The notes under the pieces are model-generated. The model was not told the DNA's origin and ran no database searches. It worked only from the letters and a program-made list of their open reading frames with translations. Positions 25,304-34,069 of a DNA stretch of 64,000 nucleotides are shown piece by piece; the stretch's first letter is position 1; each line of letters starts with the position of its first letter. This stretch comes from Natronorubrum aibiense (lineage in GTDB: Archaea > Halobacteriota > Halobacteria > Halobacteriales > Natrialbaceae), in the NCBI RefSeq assembly GCF_009392895.1, contig NZ_CP045488.1, forward strand, positions 1,488,001 through 1,552,000, in the 5' to 3' direction. The position numbers and the translations under genes were made by a program.

Positions 25304-25891
25304 ATGAGCGAGCGAGCCGCGACTGTCACGCGCGAGACGGGCGAGACGTCGATCGAGTGTACGGTAGCGATCGACGGGACCGGCGACGCCGACGTCGACA
25401 CCGGAATCGGCTTTTTCGACCACATGCTGACGGCGTTTGCCAAACACGGGCTGTTCGATCTGGCCGTCGACTGCGACGGCGACCTCGAGATTGACGACCA
25501 TCACACGGTCGAAGACGTTGCCATCGTCCTCGGCGAGGCCATCGACGAGGCGCTCGGCGATCGGTCGGGGATCGTCCGCTACGCCGATCGAAAGGTGCCG
25601 CTGGACGAAGCCGTCGCCGGTGCCGTCGTCGACGTCAGCGGTCGGCCCCGATTCTACTTCGATGGCGAGTTCTCACAGGAACAGATCGGCGGGTTCACGA
25701 GCGATATGGCCCGTCACTTCGGCGAGTCGCTGGCGATGCACGCCGGTCTGACGGTTCATCTCGAGGTCTCCGGCGAGAACGCCCACCACGAGGTCGAGGC
25801 GCTGTTCAAGGCGCTTGCACGGACGCTCGACGACGCGACGCGGGTCGACGACCGACGGACGGACACGCCGAGTACGAAAGGAACGCTGTAG
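25304..25891 (+). CDS. hisB: HisB, imidazoleglycerol-phosphate dehydratase
   Basis: 195-residue enzyme of histidine synthesis that dehydrates IGP. Both metal-binding repeats are present: FFDHMLTAF with [16 protein letters not shown], and the second [26 protein letters not shown]. The Mn-liganding HHxxE signatures DHHTVED and NAHHEVEA are intact. The start is the ATG at 25304 ([18 protein letters not shown]); an in-frame earlier start lacks similarity to the family. Monofunctional as in most archaea. Confidence 0.95.
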   Translation: MSERAATVTRETGETSIECTVAIDGTGDADVDTGIGFFDHMLTAFAKHGLFDLAVDCDGDLEIDDHHTVEDVAIVLGEAIDEALGDRSGIVRYADRKVPLDEAVAGAVVDVSGRPRFYFDGEFSQEQIGGFTSDMARHFGESLAMHAGLTVHLEVSGENAHHEVEALFKALARTLDDATRVDDRRTDTPSTKGTL

Positions 25892-25896
25892 CGTCG

Positions 25897-26661
25897 CTAC
25901 GGTCGACGTAGTTCCCCGCGTTCTTCGATGAACTCGCCGTCCTCGAGTGCGTGCTCGATGATCGCGTCGACCTCCTCCGACTCGAGGTCGTAGGCCCCGG
26001 CGGCCAGCCCTTCGACGGCACTGCGGGCCATCGGGAACTCTCGGTTCTGAAGCAGTCGGAGGACCTTGCCGTACCCCGTCGGCGTTCGACGCGTCGTCTG
26101 CCCTGCCGTCGCCGCAGTGGTCGTCTCAGCACTCGAGTCGGCCTCGGTCGGTTCCGTGTCCGATTCGCTGGGTGGGGTTTCGGCGCGCTGTTCGTCGTTG
26201 CCCGTCGTCGCGTCGCCGGCCGACGACTCGCTGGTGGCGGCCGCGTCGGCGGCGTCGAACGTGATCCCGCCCTCGAGTTCCGGCGTCGGCCGATTATCGT
26301 CGGCGTCGACCGCAGACCTCGTCGCGTTCGAGTCGGTCGTCTCTGTTCGGGGCTGGCTCGAGCCGTCCCCGTCGACGCTGTCGCGGTCAGCATCCCCTTC
26401 AGCGCTCGCTTCGTCGACAGCCCCGTCGGTCGCTCCTCGCGCCGTGCGGTCGGCAGGGCGTTCTGTCGCTGTTGCAGCCGATTTGTCGTCGTCGAGACGG
26501 GCGAACAGCGGCTCGAGGACGTCCTCGAGTGTCGCCTTGCAGTCGGGACAGAGCACGACGCGGCGCTGTTCGGCGTCCGTTGGCTCGAATTCAGGCGGGA
26601 TGACCTCGAACGTGCCGGCGGCGTCGCCGCCACAGAAGTCACAGGTCCGGAGTGCGCGCAT
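25897..26661 (-). CDS. Zinc-ribbon protein with long acidic linker
   Basis: 254 residues from the ATG at 26661 (MRALRTCDFCGGDAAGTF). The N-terminus is a four-Cys zinc ribbon (C-x2-C ... VVLCPDCKATLEDVLEP). Residues about 70-185 are an Asp/Glu/Ser/Thr-rich disordered linker. The C-terminal 65 residues form a helical domain (TGYGKVLRLLQNREFPMARSAVEGLAAGAYDLESEEVDAIIEHAL). No named family; a nucleic-acid- or protein-binding adaptor is possible. It is convergent with hisB (stop codons 5 bp apart). Confidence 0.65.
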   Translation of the reverse strand: MRALRTCDFCGGDAAGTFEVIPPEFEPTDAEQRRVVLCPDCKATLEDVLEPLFARLDDDKSAATATERPADRTARGATDGAVDEASAEGDADRDSVDGDGSSQPRTETTDSNATRSAVDADDNRPTPELEGGITFDAADAAATSESSAGDATTGNDEQRAETPPSESDTEPTEADSSAETTTAATAGQTTRRTPTGYGKVLRLLQNREFPMARSAVEGLAAGAYDLESEEVDAIIEHALEDGEFIEERGELRRP

Positions 26662-26822
26662 ACTCGGTGCTACTTGCCGGTCCCTCAAAAAGAGTCCGTC
26701 AGACTGACTGTCCACGACACCGTCGAATCCACCATCAACCGGCCAATGCCGACACGAGCGGCGGGTGCCACCGTAGTCGATCACCGACAATTATACGATA
26801 GCCCGCATACGTTGGACAACGA

Positions 26823-27326
26823 ATGTTCGACGAGATCATGGAGAAATTCGAGGGCTCGCCGAGCCAGCAGGCCGTTATTCGGCTCTTGCTGGAGCGTGGG
26901 TTCTCGGTCAACGACGACGGCCGCGTCGTCTCGGGCGGGATCGAAATTCCGAACACGGGAATCGCTCGCGAAATCGGCGTCGACCGTCGGGTCGTCGACT
27001 CGACCACCGACGTCATCCTCGAGGACCCCGAACTGCGGCGGATCTTCCAGAACATCTCGCAGGTGCCGAGTCTGATGGACCTCGCACCGGTGCTCGATCT
27101 GACGGTGCTCACGATCACGCCCGCTGACGCCGAACAGAAAGGGATCGTCGCGGGAATCACCGGCACGCTGGCCGATCACGACATCTCGATCCGCCAGACG
27201 ATCAGCGAGGACCCGGAGTTCACCGACGAGCCGCGCCTCTACTTGATCACGGATCAGGAACTTCCCGGTGACGTGATCACCGCGATTCGAGACCTCGAAT
27301 TCGTCCGGAAAATCGAAATCCAGTAG
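26823..27326 (+). CDS. HTH-ACT amino-acid-responsive regulator
   Basis: 167 residues. The first half is a helix-turn-helix (SQQAVIRLLLERGFSV ... TGIAREIGVDRRVVDSTTDVILEDPELRRIFQNI). The second half is an ACT domain (LTVLTITPADAEQKGIVAGITGTLADHDISIRQTISEDPEF ... LYLITDQELPGDVITAIRDLEFVRKIEI). The combination predicts a ligand-sensing regulator of amino-acid metabolism; its nearness to hisB fits, but the ligand is unknown. ATG start at 26823. Confidence 0.82.
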   Translation: MFDEIMEKFEGSPSQQAVIRLLLERGFSVNDDGRVVSGGIEIPNTGIAREIGVDRRVVDSTTDVILEDPELRRIFQNISQVPSLMDLAPVLDLTVLTITPADAEQKGIVAGITGTLADHDISIRQTISEDPEFTDEPRLYLITDQELPGDVITAIRDLEFVRKIEIQ

Positions 27327-27329
27327 CGA

Positions 27330-27731
27330 TTACGCCGAGGCCGCGACGTCGTCTGCGAACTCCTCGAGGACTACCTCGAGGGCGCTCGTGAGTTCCTCGA
27401 ACCGTTCCATCGACATGGCGTCGGTCGTCACCCAGACGCCGTGGGGGCCGCGAATCACCCGCGAGAGATAGCCGTTTTCGAACATCCGGATCGTCGCCTG
27501 ATACTCGCCGAGTTGGGTGTTGCGATACGCCGACTGGGCGTGAAAACCGCGCCGCTCGTGGTCGGCGAAACCGACGAGATCGGCCGTTCGATCGAGATCC
27601 GACCGGAGGTACAGCTGCTCGACGTCGTCGTCGGTGAAGTACGTAATGCTCCGGAGTTCGTCGCCGACGGTCGTCCGACAGATGCTTCGCAGTTCCTCGG
27701 CGAGCGTCGGATCGATTGTCTCCTCGTTCAT
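27330..27731 (-). CDS. Uncharacterised haloarchaeal protein
   Basis: 133 residues from the ATG at 27731 (MNEETIDPTLAEELRSICRTTVGDELRSI). Mixed alpha/beta: DVEQLYLRSDLDRTADLVGFADHERRGF, then YQATIRMFENGYLSRVIRGPHGVWVTTDAMSMERFEELTSALEVVLEEFA. The pattern resembles the widespread haloarchaeal short sensor-like proteins that occur near regulators. Convergent with the ACT regulator (stop codons 3 bp apart). No catalytic motif seen. Confidence 0.6.
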   Translation of the reverse strand: MNEETIDPTLAEELRSICRTTVGDELRSITYFTDDDVEQLYLRSDLDRTADLVGFADHERRGFHAQSAYRNTQLGEYQATIRMFENGYLSRVIRGPHGVWVTTDAMSMERFEELTSALEVVLEEFADDVAASA

Positions 27732-27936
27732 GGGCGTGATAGCACAGGCCACGCTAATAACGTACTGGTCGCCGTAGTTTTGGCCACCCCACCTCGACGC
27801 GCTGCCCCGGTTTGCGTCGCTCGAGGCATTCTCACGGCGACCGATGGGCTCTTTTCGCCCGCGACCGCAGTGCCGGCATGGGCAAGCGAGAGCGATGGGC
27901 GAGCCGTCACGCTCGAGACCGGCGGGGTGAGAACCG

Positions 27937-28554
27937 GTGAGCCGAACCTACCGGACCGTCGCGGAGCCGGCCACCGCGGAGTTCGTCGTGCAGGGCTCCG
28001 AGTTCATCGGCCACATCCGGCCCGTCGACTCCGTCGCGGCTGCCGAGTCGTTCATCGACGCCGTCTGCGAGGAGTACGCCGACGCGACCCACAACGTCCC
28101 TGCCTACCGGGTGCGGACCGGCGACGACGGAACGGGCGGCCAGTTTCTCCGCGAGTACTCGAGTGACGAGGGCGAACCCTCCGGTTCGGCGGGCAAACCC
28201 GCGCTGAACGTCCTCACCCAGCAGGACATCGAGAACGTCGCCGTCGTCGTCACGCGCTACTACGGCGGGACGAACCTCGGCGTCGGCGGGCTCGTCCGGG
28301 CCTACTCCACGGCGGTGAAAGACGCCGTCGAGGCGGCGGGCATCGTCGAGCAGCGCCCGCACGAGCGCGTTTCGATCACCGTCGCCTACGACGACTCGGG
28401 GACGGTTCGCGGCATCGTCGAAAGCGAGGGCTACGAGTTCGAAGCCGACTATCAGGAAGAGGTTTCTTTCGACGTGCGGGTGCCACTCGAGGAAGCCGAC
28501 GCGTTCCGGGATCGACTCCGGAGCGCGACCAGCGGGCGCGCCGACCTCGAGTGA
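27937..28554 (+). CDS. IMPACT/YigZ family protein (UPF0029)
   Basis: 205 residues, GTG start. The N-terminal domain has the family signature: KGSxF-like QGSEFIGHIRPV, AYRVRTGDDGTGGQFLREYSSDEGEPSGSAGKPALN, and NVAVVVTRYYGGTNLGVGGLVRAYSTAVKDAV. A C-terminal DUF1949-like domain follows (RVSITVAYDDSGTVRGIVESEGYEFEADYQ). The family occurs in all domains; in eukaryotes IMPACT modulates the GCN2 translation response, the archaeal role is not defined. Confidence 0.88.
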   Translation: MSRTYRTVAEPATAEFVVQGSEFIGHIRPVDSVAAAESFIDAVCEEYADATHNVPAYRVRTGDDGTGGQFLREYSSDEGEPSGSAGKPALNVLTQQDIENVAVVVTRYYGGTNLGVGGLVRAYSTAVKDAVEAAGIVEQRPHERVSITVAYDDSGTVRGIVESEGYEFEADYQEEVSFDVRVPLEEADAFRDRLRSATSGRADLE

Positions 28555-28575
28555 GCCCGACGCGTATCCGGCGGC

Positions 28576-29445
28576 CTACGACGGTTCCTGCGCCGCCAGC
28601 CGTCGATCGATCGCCTCGAGAAAGGCGTCCGGGTCCTCGAGTTCGCCGCGGTCGAAGCGGACGTCACGGAGCCCGCGGTCGACGACGAGGTCGCCGCGTT
28701 GCATGCGCACGTGATTGATCTCGTCCCAGCGGACGAGCGATCGGGTGTACGGTCGTCGTTTGACGAGCCCGGCGTCGTGAAACTGGATCTCGGTACGGTC
28801 GGTTCCGGGGCCAATCCGCCACCGACCATCGACGAGGCAGTTCCCGACCCAGAGCCCGCCGAGACTGACCCACAAAAGCGTTTGTAGCCAGTTGCCGACG
28901 GCGGCGTTGCCCGTTGCCAAGAGCAGATACAGGCCGACGAGGATGCCGTCCAGTTTCAGCGAGCCGGGTGGCTCCCACGCCCACGTGGTATCGGGGTTGC
29001 CGTTGACGACCCGATCGACGTACCGGTTTTCGGCCAGTTGTGAGAGCATGTGCCCTGTCACGAACACGAGGATCGCCGACGGGAGCGCTACCGCGTCGAC
29101 GTACGACTCGAGGCCGGCGAGCCATGCGCCGACGACGACCAGTCCCAGCGGCACGACGGGGCCGATGAGCGCGAGTCGTCGAGTGAACGTGCGACCGAGA
29201 CGGGTCGGAAGCTGTCGATCGACGCTCGCGAGCGCGAGCCCGCCGCTGGCACCGACGACGAAGCTGCCCGCGTACGTCGCGGCGAGGACGGTCAGCGACT
29301 CACTCACCAGCGCGGTGGCTGTCGTGACGAACCCTGCGAGGAGCGCTCCGCCGTAGACAGCGGCGACGAACTGAAACGCGATATCTGGTGTGTCGCGCTC
29401 GCGATCGTCGTTTTCGAACGAATCCGATGCGTTACTGACGGCCAC
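28576..29445 (-). CDS. Membrane protein with C-terminal PH-like domain
   Basis: 289 residues, GTG start (MAVSNASDSFENDD). Six or so hydrophobic segments between residues 25 and 205, then a C-terminal soluble part TEIQFHDAGLVKRRPYTRSLVRWDEINHVRMQRGDLVVDRGLRDVRFDRGELEDPDAFLEAIDRRL. That part has the strand order of bacterial PH-like (YdbT/YdbS) modules that follow membrane helices. Function unknown. Convergent with the IMPACT gene (22 bp apart). Confidence 0.6.
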   Translation of the reverse strand: MAVSNASDSFENDDRERDTPDIAFQFVAAVYGGALLAGFVTTATALVSESLTVLAATYAGSFVVGASGGLALASVDRQLPTRLGRTFTRRLALIGPVVPLGLVVVGAWLAGLESYVDAVALPSAILVFVTGHMLSQLAENRYVDRVVNGNPDTTWAWEPPGSLKLDGILVGLYLLLATGNAAVGNWLQTLLWVSLGGLWVGNCLVDGRWRIGPGTDRTEIQFHDAGLVKRRPYTRSLVRWDEINHVRMQRGDLVVDRGLRDVRFDRGELEDPDAFLEAIDRRLAAQEPS

Positions 29446-29559
29446 TACCAGACAGTCGCCGTGCTCGAGTCATAATAGTTCCTCAACGCGACCTCTCCGA
29501 GTTGGGGCTGGCGACTGGGGTTCGTCTCACGCCCGGCGAAAGTAGCCGGCAAAAAACGG

Positions 29560-29620
29560 GTCAACTACCCCACCCTACTTCGCTCGGCCTGACGGCCTCG
29601 CTCGTTGAGGATGGGGCTTG
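29560..29620 (-). mobile_element. Solo right end of a tnpB-type IS
   Basis: Read on the minus strand: AAGCCCCATCCTCAACGAGC, then a GC-rich stem, GAGCGAAGTAGGGTGGGG and TAGTTGAC. The same layout closes the intact tnpB element at 59.09-59.135 kb (CCTCAAGGAACGAGC ... GAGTGAGTAGGCAGGGG then TAGTTCAC). Only this end remains here, in the gap between the PH-like gene and the TRAP operon. Confidence 0.5.
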
Positions 29621-29678
29621 TCCATGAACTCAGCCTCGACCCCTTCCGAGTAGGCGTTGAAAAGCGACGGTGATGGTC

Positions 29679-32369
29679 TCAGGCGTCGCCTGCCGTCGAA
29701 GACGCGACAGCTGACTCGCCGCTCTCGGTTCGCTTTCCGCCCTTCTCAGCGCCCGAGCGGTTGCTGTAGCTCAGGCCGGCGAGCAGCGCCAACCCGACGG
29801 CACGAAGCGGGAACGTCACCGCGAACATCGTCAGCGAGAGGTTGACTCCGGCGGCGGCCGCCAGCCCTTCGACGACGAGCAAGAGCAGCTCCGGCACCAT
29901 CAGCAACACCGACGCGAGCGAGTAGGCGACCCGCTCGACGGACGAGACGCTCGAGTACTGGTGACCGATGATCGTCACGCCGAGGGCGTAGACGCCGAGG
30001 AACATCCCGACTACGGGAATTACCACTGCGGGGAGGAAGAAGCCGAGGTCGGTAACGTCGGCCCAGCCGATGACGCTCCCTTCCCGAAGCATAAGAATTC
30101 CAGGCGAGAAGACGAACGCAAACGGCACCAGGATCTTGTTCAGTGAGAGCAAGAACGCGGTGATTGCCGTCTGGAGTTCGTCGGCCTTGGCGACGCCGGC
30201 ACCGGCGAACGCCGCGACGGCGACCGGCGGCGTGACGTCGGCCATCAGCCCGAAGTAGAGGATAAAGAGGTGGCCGGCCAGCACTGTGATGCCGAAATCC
30301 TGGATCGGCGACCCGAGCATCGCGACGAGAATGATGTACATCGCGGTCGTCGGCATCCCCATGCCGAAGACGATCGCGGCGAAGCCGGTCAACACGAGCA
30401 GGAGCAGGACCGACCCGCCGCTGACAGTGTTGATGAGCGCCGCGAGGTTGGGACCGAGGCCGGAGACGCTGATGATCCCTGGCACAACGCCGGCGGCGGC
30501 GACGGCGACGACGACAGTCGTCGCGGTTCGCGCACCGGAATCCATCGATTGCCCGATGAACATCGCGTACCGATAGGCTCGATTCGAGGCCAGTTTCGGA
30601 CGCCCGATTGCCGTCGCGGTCCGCGTGGCGGTTGTGTTGACGTCGTCGGAGAAATCAAGCAGCGGCGTGTCACCGTGTGGTCGAACGAGTAGGAACGCGA
30701 CGCTGACGAGAATCACGATCGTCCCGAGATCCGACACCGCCGCGGTCGCGGCCGCCCCGATCGTGTACGCGTCGGCAGTCGTGCCGGCACCGGCGAGCGT
30801 CTGCAGTGCCGAGATGAGGCCGCTACCGGCAACCGCGTAGGCCGCGGTCTGTGCCAGATACAGTGTCCCAATCGTACCCAGCAGTGGGACACGCGTTCGT
30901 TTGTTGTAGGCCGCGATGACAGCGAGTAAGGCGATGACGGCAACGATCGTATACCAGCCAGCCCGATTGATCGAGAGTCGGGCAATGACGAGGAAGTACA
31001 ACAGCAGTACGATCGGGATGAGGTAGAACCAGCCCGAACGAAGCTCCGTGATCGGGTTCGGCAGTTCGTCTCTCGAGAGACCGCCGATACCGCCCTGAAC
31101 CGCCTCGAAGTGGACCATGACCCACATCCCGAAAAAGAAGGCGATCGCGGGCAGCGCCGCGGCGATGATGACGTCCCCGTAGGCCGTCCCCGTGAACTCG
31201 ACGATGAGGAACGCAGCGGCTCCCATCACCGGCGGGAGCATCTGCCCGCCGGAGGACGACGACGACTCGACGGCCCCGGAGAACTCGGGGGAGTACCCGG
31301 CTCGCTTCATCAGCGGGATCGTGAACGCGCCCGTCGTGACCGTGTTCGCGATCGACGATCCGGAGAGCATCCCCATGAAGCCACTCGAGACGACGCTCGC
31401 TTTGGCCGGGCCGCCGCGTTTCGTCCCGGTCAGCGAGTACGCCAGATCGATGAACCACTTACCCGCGCCGCTCATCTCGAGGAACGCCCCGAAGAGGATG
31501 AAGATGTAGATGAAGCGAACGCTGACGGTGACGGGTGTGCTCATGATCCCAGCTTCCGTGATGTACCAGAGGTTGTAGACGATGTTGCCCCAGTTCGCGG
31601 GCGGGATCGCCATCGCACCGATCACCGAATCACTTGGAATCAGATATCCAAATCGTGCATAAATGATGAACGCCGAAACCAGCGACATGAGCAACAACCC
31701 GAGCGTCCGCCGGGTCGCCTCAAGCACCAGCAGGATACCGAGGATCCCGAGCAGGTAGCCATAGGAGATACCGTCGAGCGGGATTCCAACCATAGAGAGA
31801 GTCGTCACGACCGGTTCAAGCGTCGGGTAGATTTCGTGGATCGGACGGACGCCCTGAATGCCAAAGAGGGACATCTGCTGGATTTCGTCGTACTCGGTGG
31901 CGGTGTAGTAGGCCGGCAGCAACGAGAGACCGATCAGCACGACGTCGAGTGGCGTCACTCGACGCAGGTCCCGGTCGACAGCTGCCCAGCGAACGCCGTC
32001 GCCGAGTCGCTCGAAGACGCTAGTTATCACACTATCTGTTCCGAATCGGTCACGGATGGCTGCCTCGAGTGCACCGAGTCGTTGGGCGACGAAGCCGTCG
32101 CCTCGACTCGCCGGGAACAACAGGAACGCAAGCACCAGCGCGAACGTCACGTGGATTGCGTTGACTTGCAGTTGCTGGAGCGATCCGAACGGGCCGAACT
32201 GATAGCTTTGGGCGGCGATCCAGAGCTGGAACGCCGAGAACCCGATCGCGATCAGTGCGACGAGCGCAGCGATGGTGCCGCGGTGGGTTCGACTCCGTTC
32301 GATCTCCTGTAATACGTCGTCCTGTTCGTCGTCCGAGAGTGCCTCCGTCTCGCGGTTGTCTACGCTCAT
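29679..32369 (-). CDS. TAXI-TRAP transporter, fused 4TM/12TM permease
   Basis: 896 residues from the ATG at 32369 (MSVDNRETEALSDDEQDD); a TTG three codons up is not needed. DctQ-like small and DctM-like large subunits are fused, as in TAXI-class TRAP systems. Visible are GFMGMLSGSSIANTVTTGAFTIPLMKR, SSSSGGQMLPPVMGAAAFLI and the second GMGMPTTAMYIILVAM/LGSPI block with FGLMADVTPPVAVAAFAGAGVAK. Na+-driven secondary uptake of an organic acid or amino acid delivered by the binding protein. It is the last gene of a three-gene operon (binding protein, DUF1850, permease), starting 9 bp after the DUF1850 stop. Confidence 0.93.
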   Translation of the reverse strand: MSVDNRETEALSDDEQDDVLQEIERSRTHRGTIAALVALIAIGFSAFQLWIAAQSYQFGPFGSLQQLQVNAIHVTFALVLAFLLFPASRGDGFVAQRLGALEAAIRDRFGTDSVITSVFERLGDGVRWAAVDRDLRRVTPLDVVLIGLSLLPAYYTATEYDEIQQMSLFGIQGVRPIHEIYPTLEPVVTTLSMVGIPLDGISYGYLLGILGILLVLEATRRTLGLLLMSLVSAFIIYARFGYLIPSDSVIGAMAIPPANWGNIVYNLWYITEAGIMSTPVTVSVRFIYIFILFGAFLEMSGAGKWFIDLAYSLTGTKRGGPAKASVVSSGFMGMLSGSSIANTVTTGAFTIPLMKRAGYSPEFSGAVESSSSSGGQMLPPVMGAAAFLIVEFTGTAYGDVIIAAALPAIAFFFGMWVMVHFEAVQGGIGGLSRDELPNPITELRSGWFYLIPIVLLLYFLVIARLSINRAGWYTIVAVIALLAVIAAYNKRTRVPLLGTIGTLYLAQTAAYAVAGSGLISALQTLAGAGTTADAYTIGAAATAAVSDLGTIVILVSVAFLLVRPHGDTPLLDFSDDVNTTATRTATAIGRPKLASNRAYRYAMFIGQSMDSGARTATTVVVAVAAAGVVPGIISVSGLGPNLAALINTVSGGSVLLLLVLTGFAAIVFGMGMPTTAMYIILVAMLGSPIQDFGITVLAGHLFILYFGLMADVTPPVAVAAFAGAGVAKADELQTAITAFLLSLNKILVPFAFVFSPGILMLREGSVIGWADVTDLGFFLPAVVIPVVGMFLGVYALGVTIIGHQYSSVSSVERVAYSLASVLLMVPELLLLVVEGLAAAAGVNLSLTMFAVTFPLRAVGLALLAGLSYSNRSGAEKGGKRTESGESAVASSTAGDA

Positions 32370-32378
32370 AGCTAGCAA

Positions 32379-32909
32379 TCAGTGAATCAGTTGTGAGGAC
32401 CGATCGTCGACCTGGAGTGCCAGTGGTAACTGGCCCGGCAGTCGCTGCTCGGTCACCGAAATGGTGACCGAGCCATCGGTCATCGCGACTAGATCGTGTC
32501 GCTCGCCGTCAACGACGAGCTCGTGACCGGGGACGGGCCGCGGTGCGACGACGACGTCCTCGTAGGATTCGTTTATCCAGAGTTCGAATCCGTCACCGTC
32601 CGCAGTCCGCGTGATATTTTCGTCCGTCGGTAATCCAGCGCCGTGTGAGTGGAAGACCGTCCGCTCCATGCGAAGCGTCGGGCCATCCACGACGTAGACA
32701 TCATCGACCGGCGTTTTCTCGACGCTGTGTGTGTAGGTGAGGGTTACGTTCGTGCCGTCATCGACTGGTTCTTCGAGCAGCGTCTCCCCGGAGTCGGCGT
32801 CGGTAACGACGAGTGTCTGCTCCGGTGGGACCGCAGCGAAGACGACTCCAGTTGCTATCAGAACGGCGATAACGACGACGACAACGTACCGGTGAATCGG
32901 GAAATGCAC
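32379..32909 (-). CDS. DUF1850 protein of the TRAP operon
   Basis: 176 residues with an N-terminal membrane anchor or signal (RYVVVVVIAVLIATGVVFAA). The domain has the DUF1850 pattern: early VVTDADSGETLLEEPV, LTYTHSVEKTPVDDVYVV, METVFHSHGAGLP-like MERTVFHSHGAGLPTD, and a C-terminal VTISVTEQ. DUF1850 genes typically sit between the TAXI binding protein and the fused permease, exactly as here, so an accessory role in transport is likely. Biochemical function unknown. Confidence 0.85.
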   Translation of the reverse strand: MHFPIHRYVVVVVIAVLIATGVVFAAVPPEQTLVVTDADSGETLLEEPVDDGTNVTLTYTHSVEKTPVDDVYVVDGPTLRMERTVFHSHGAGLPTDENITRTADGDGFELWINESYEDVVVAPRPVPGHELVVDGERHDLVAMTDGSVTISVTEQRLPGQLPLALQVDDRSSQLIH

Positions 32910-32942
32910 GACTGTGAACTGTCGGCTGTGCCGAGCCGATGG

Positions 32943-33905
32943 TTAGTTGAAGTACGCTTCCGCACCGGGGTGGAGGTCGATCGGCATCCCGTCCTGTGCC
33001 GTCTCGACGTCGATGAACTCCGCTTTTTGCGACACGTCGTCGAGGTTCTCGAAGATCGCTTCCGTCACTGCTTCGACGACTTCCTCGTCGACGCCCTCGT
33101 GCGTGGCGATCATCGCCTGCACTGAGACCGTCTCGACGTCTTCTTCGACGCCGTCGTAGCTGTCTGCCGGAATCGTGTCCTCGGCGAACCACTCGGCTTC
33201 GCTCATGACTGCGTCACGGGTGTCGCCGCTGATCTCGACCAGCGAGATGTCGTTGGTCGTAGCGAGGTTTTCGACGGAGCCGGCGGGCCAGCCCGCGACG
33301 ACGAACGCGGCGTCGACGTCACCGTCACTGATCTGGTCGGTCGCCGTATCGAAGTCGGCGTTCTGTTCGTCGAAGTCGTCTTCGCTGATGCCGGCGGACT
33401 CGAGGATCTGCAAGGCGTTGACCTGCGTACCACTGCCGGCGTCGCCGGTGTTGACCGTCTGTCCCTCGAGGTCTTCGATCGTCTCGATACCCGAGTCGGC
33501 CTGCGTGATGACGTGGATCGTCTCGGGGTACAGCGACGCGACTCCACGGAGGTTCGTCATCTCGGTTCCCTGAAGCTCTTCGATGCCAGTGCCGGTGTAC
33601 GCGAAGTGGGCGACGTCGTTTTGAATCAGTGCGAAGTCGGCCTCTTCGCGGTTGAGGCTGCCGACGTTTGCGGTGCTTGCGCCTGTCGACTGGACCTGCA
33701 GCGAGTAGTCCGTCTCGTTTTCGACGATCGTCTTGAAGTCACCGGACAGCGGGTAGTAAGTCCCGCCCTGACCGCCGGCGTGCCACGAAAGCTGGTTGCT
33801 GTTGCCACCGTCTCCGCCGTCATCACCGGAACAGCCGGCCAGTCCGGCCAGTCCCACGGCACCGCTCAGTGCGATGAAATTCCGCCTCTTGATATGTCCA
33901 ACCAT
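32943..33905 (-). CDS. TAXI-family TRAP solute-binding lipoprotein
   Basis: 320 residues. The N-terminus HIKRRNFIALSGAVGLAGLAGC combines a twin-arginine motif with a lipobox; C25 is the lipidation site, so it is a Tat-exported lipoprotein facing outward, the usual route for haloarchaeal binding proteins. A Gly/Asn linker follows, then the TAXI domain starting QLSWHAGGQGGTYYPLSGDFKTIVEN, with GSGTQVNALQILESAGI and FVVAGWPAGSVENLATTNDISLVEI. First gene of the TRAP operon. Substrate unknown; glutamate/2-oxoglutarate or other carboxylates are typical of the family. Confidence 0.93.
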   Translation of the reverse strand: MVGHIKRRNFIALSGAVGLAGLAGCSGDDGGDGGNSNQLSWHAGGQGGTYYPLSGDFKTIVENETDYSLQVQSTGASTANVGSLNREEADFALIQNDVAHFAYTGTGIEELQGTEMTNLRGVASLYPETIHVITQADSGIETIEDLEGQTVNTGDAGSGTQVNALQILESAGISEDDFDEQNADFDTATDQISDGDVDAAFVVAGWPAGSVENLATTNDISLVEISGDTRDAVMSEAEWFAEDTIPADSYDGVEEDVETVSVQAMIATHEGVDEEVVEAVTEAIFENLDDVSQKAEFIDVETAQDGMPIDLHPGAEAYFN

Positions 33906-34069
33906 ACCCGCTTTTACCCATAGTCTGTTAATAGCTGCTTCGATCTACCTTATCAATGTGAACAATTCACTGATTTCAACTGGAATATGATTATTAATCC
34001 ATACGTCAGTGACTGTTGTGACATTTGTGAACACAAAACGCTTTCAGCCGCGCTTCGAGTGCACAGCAC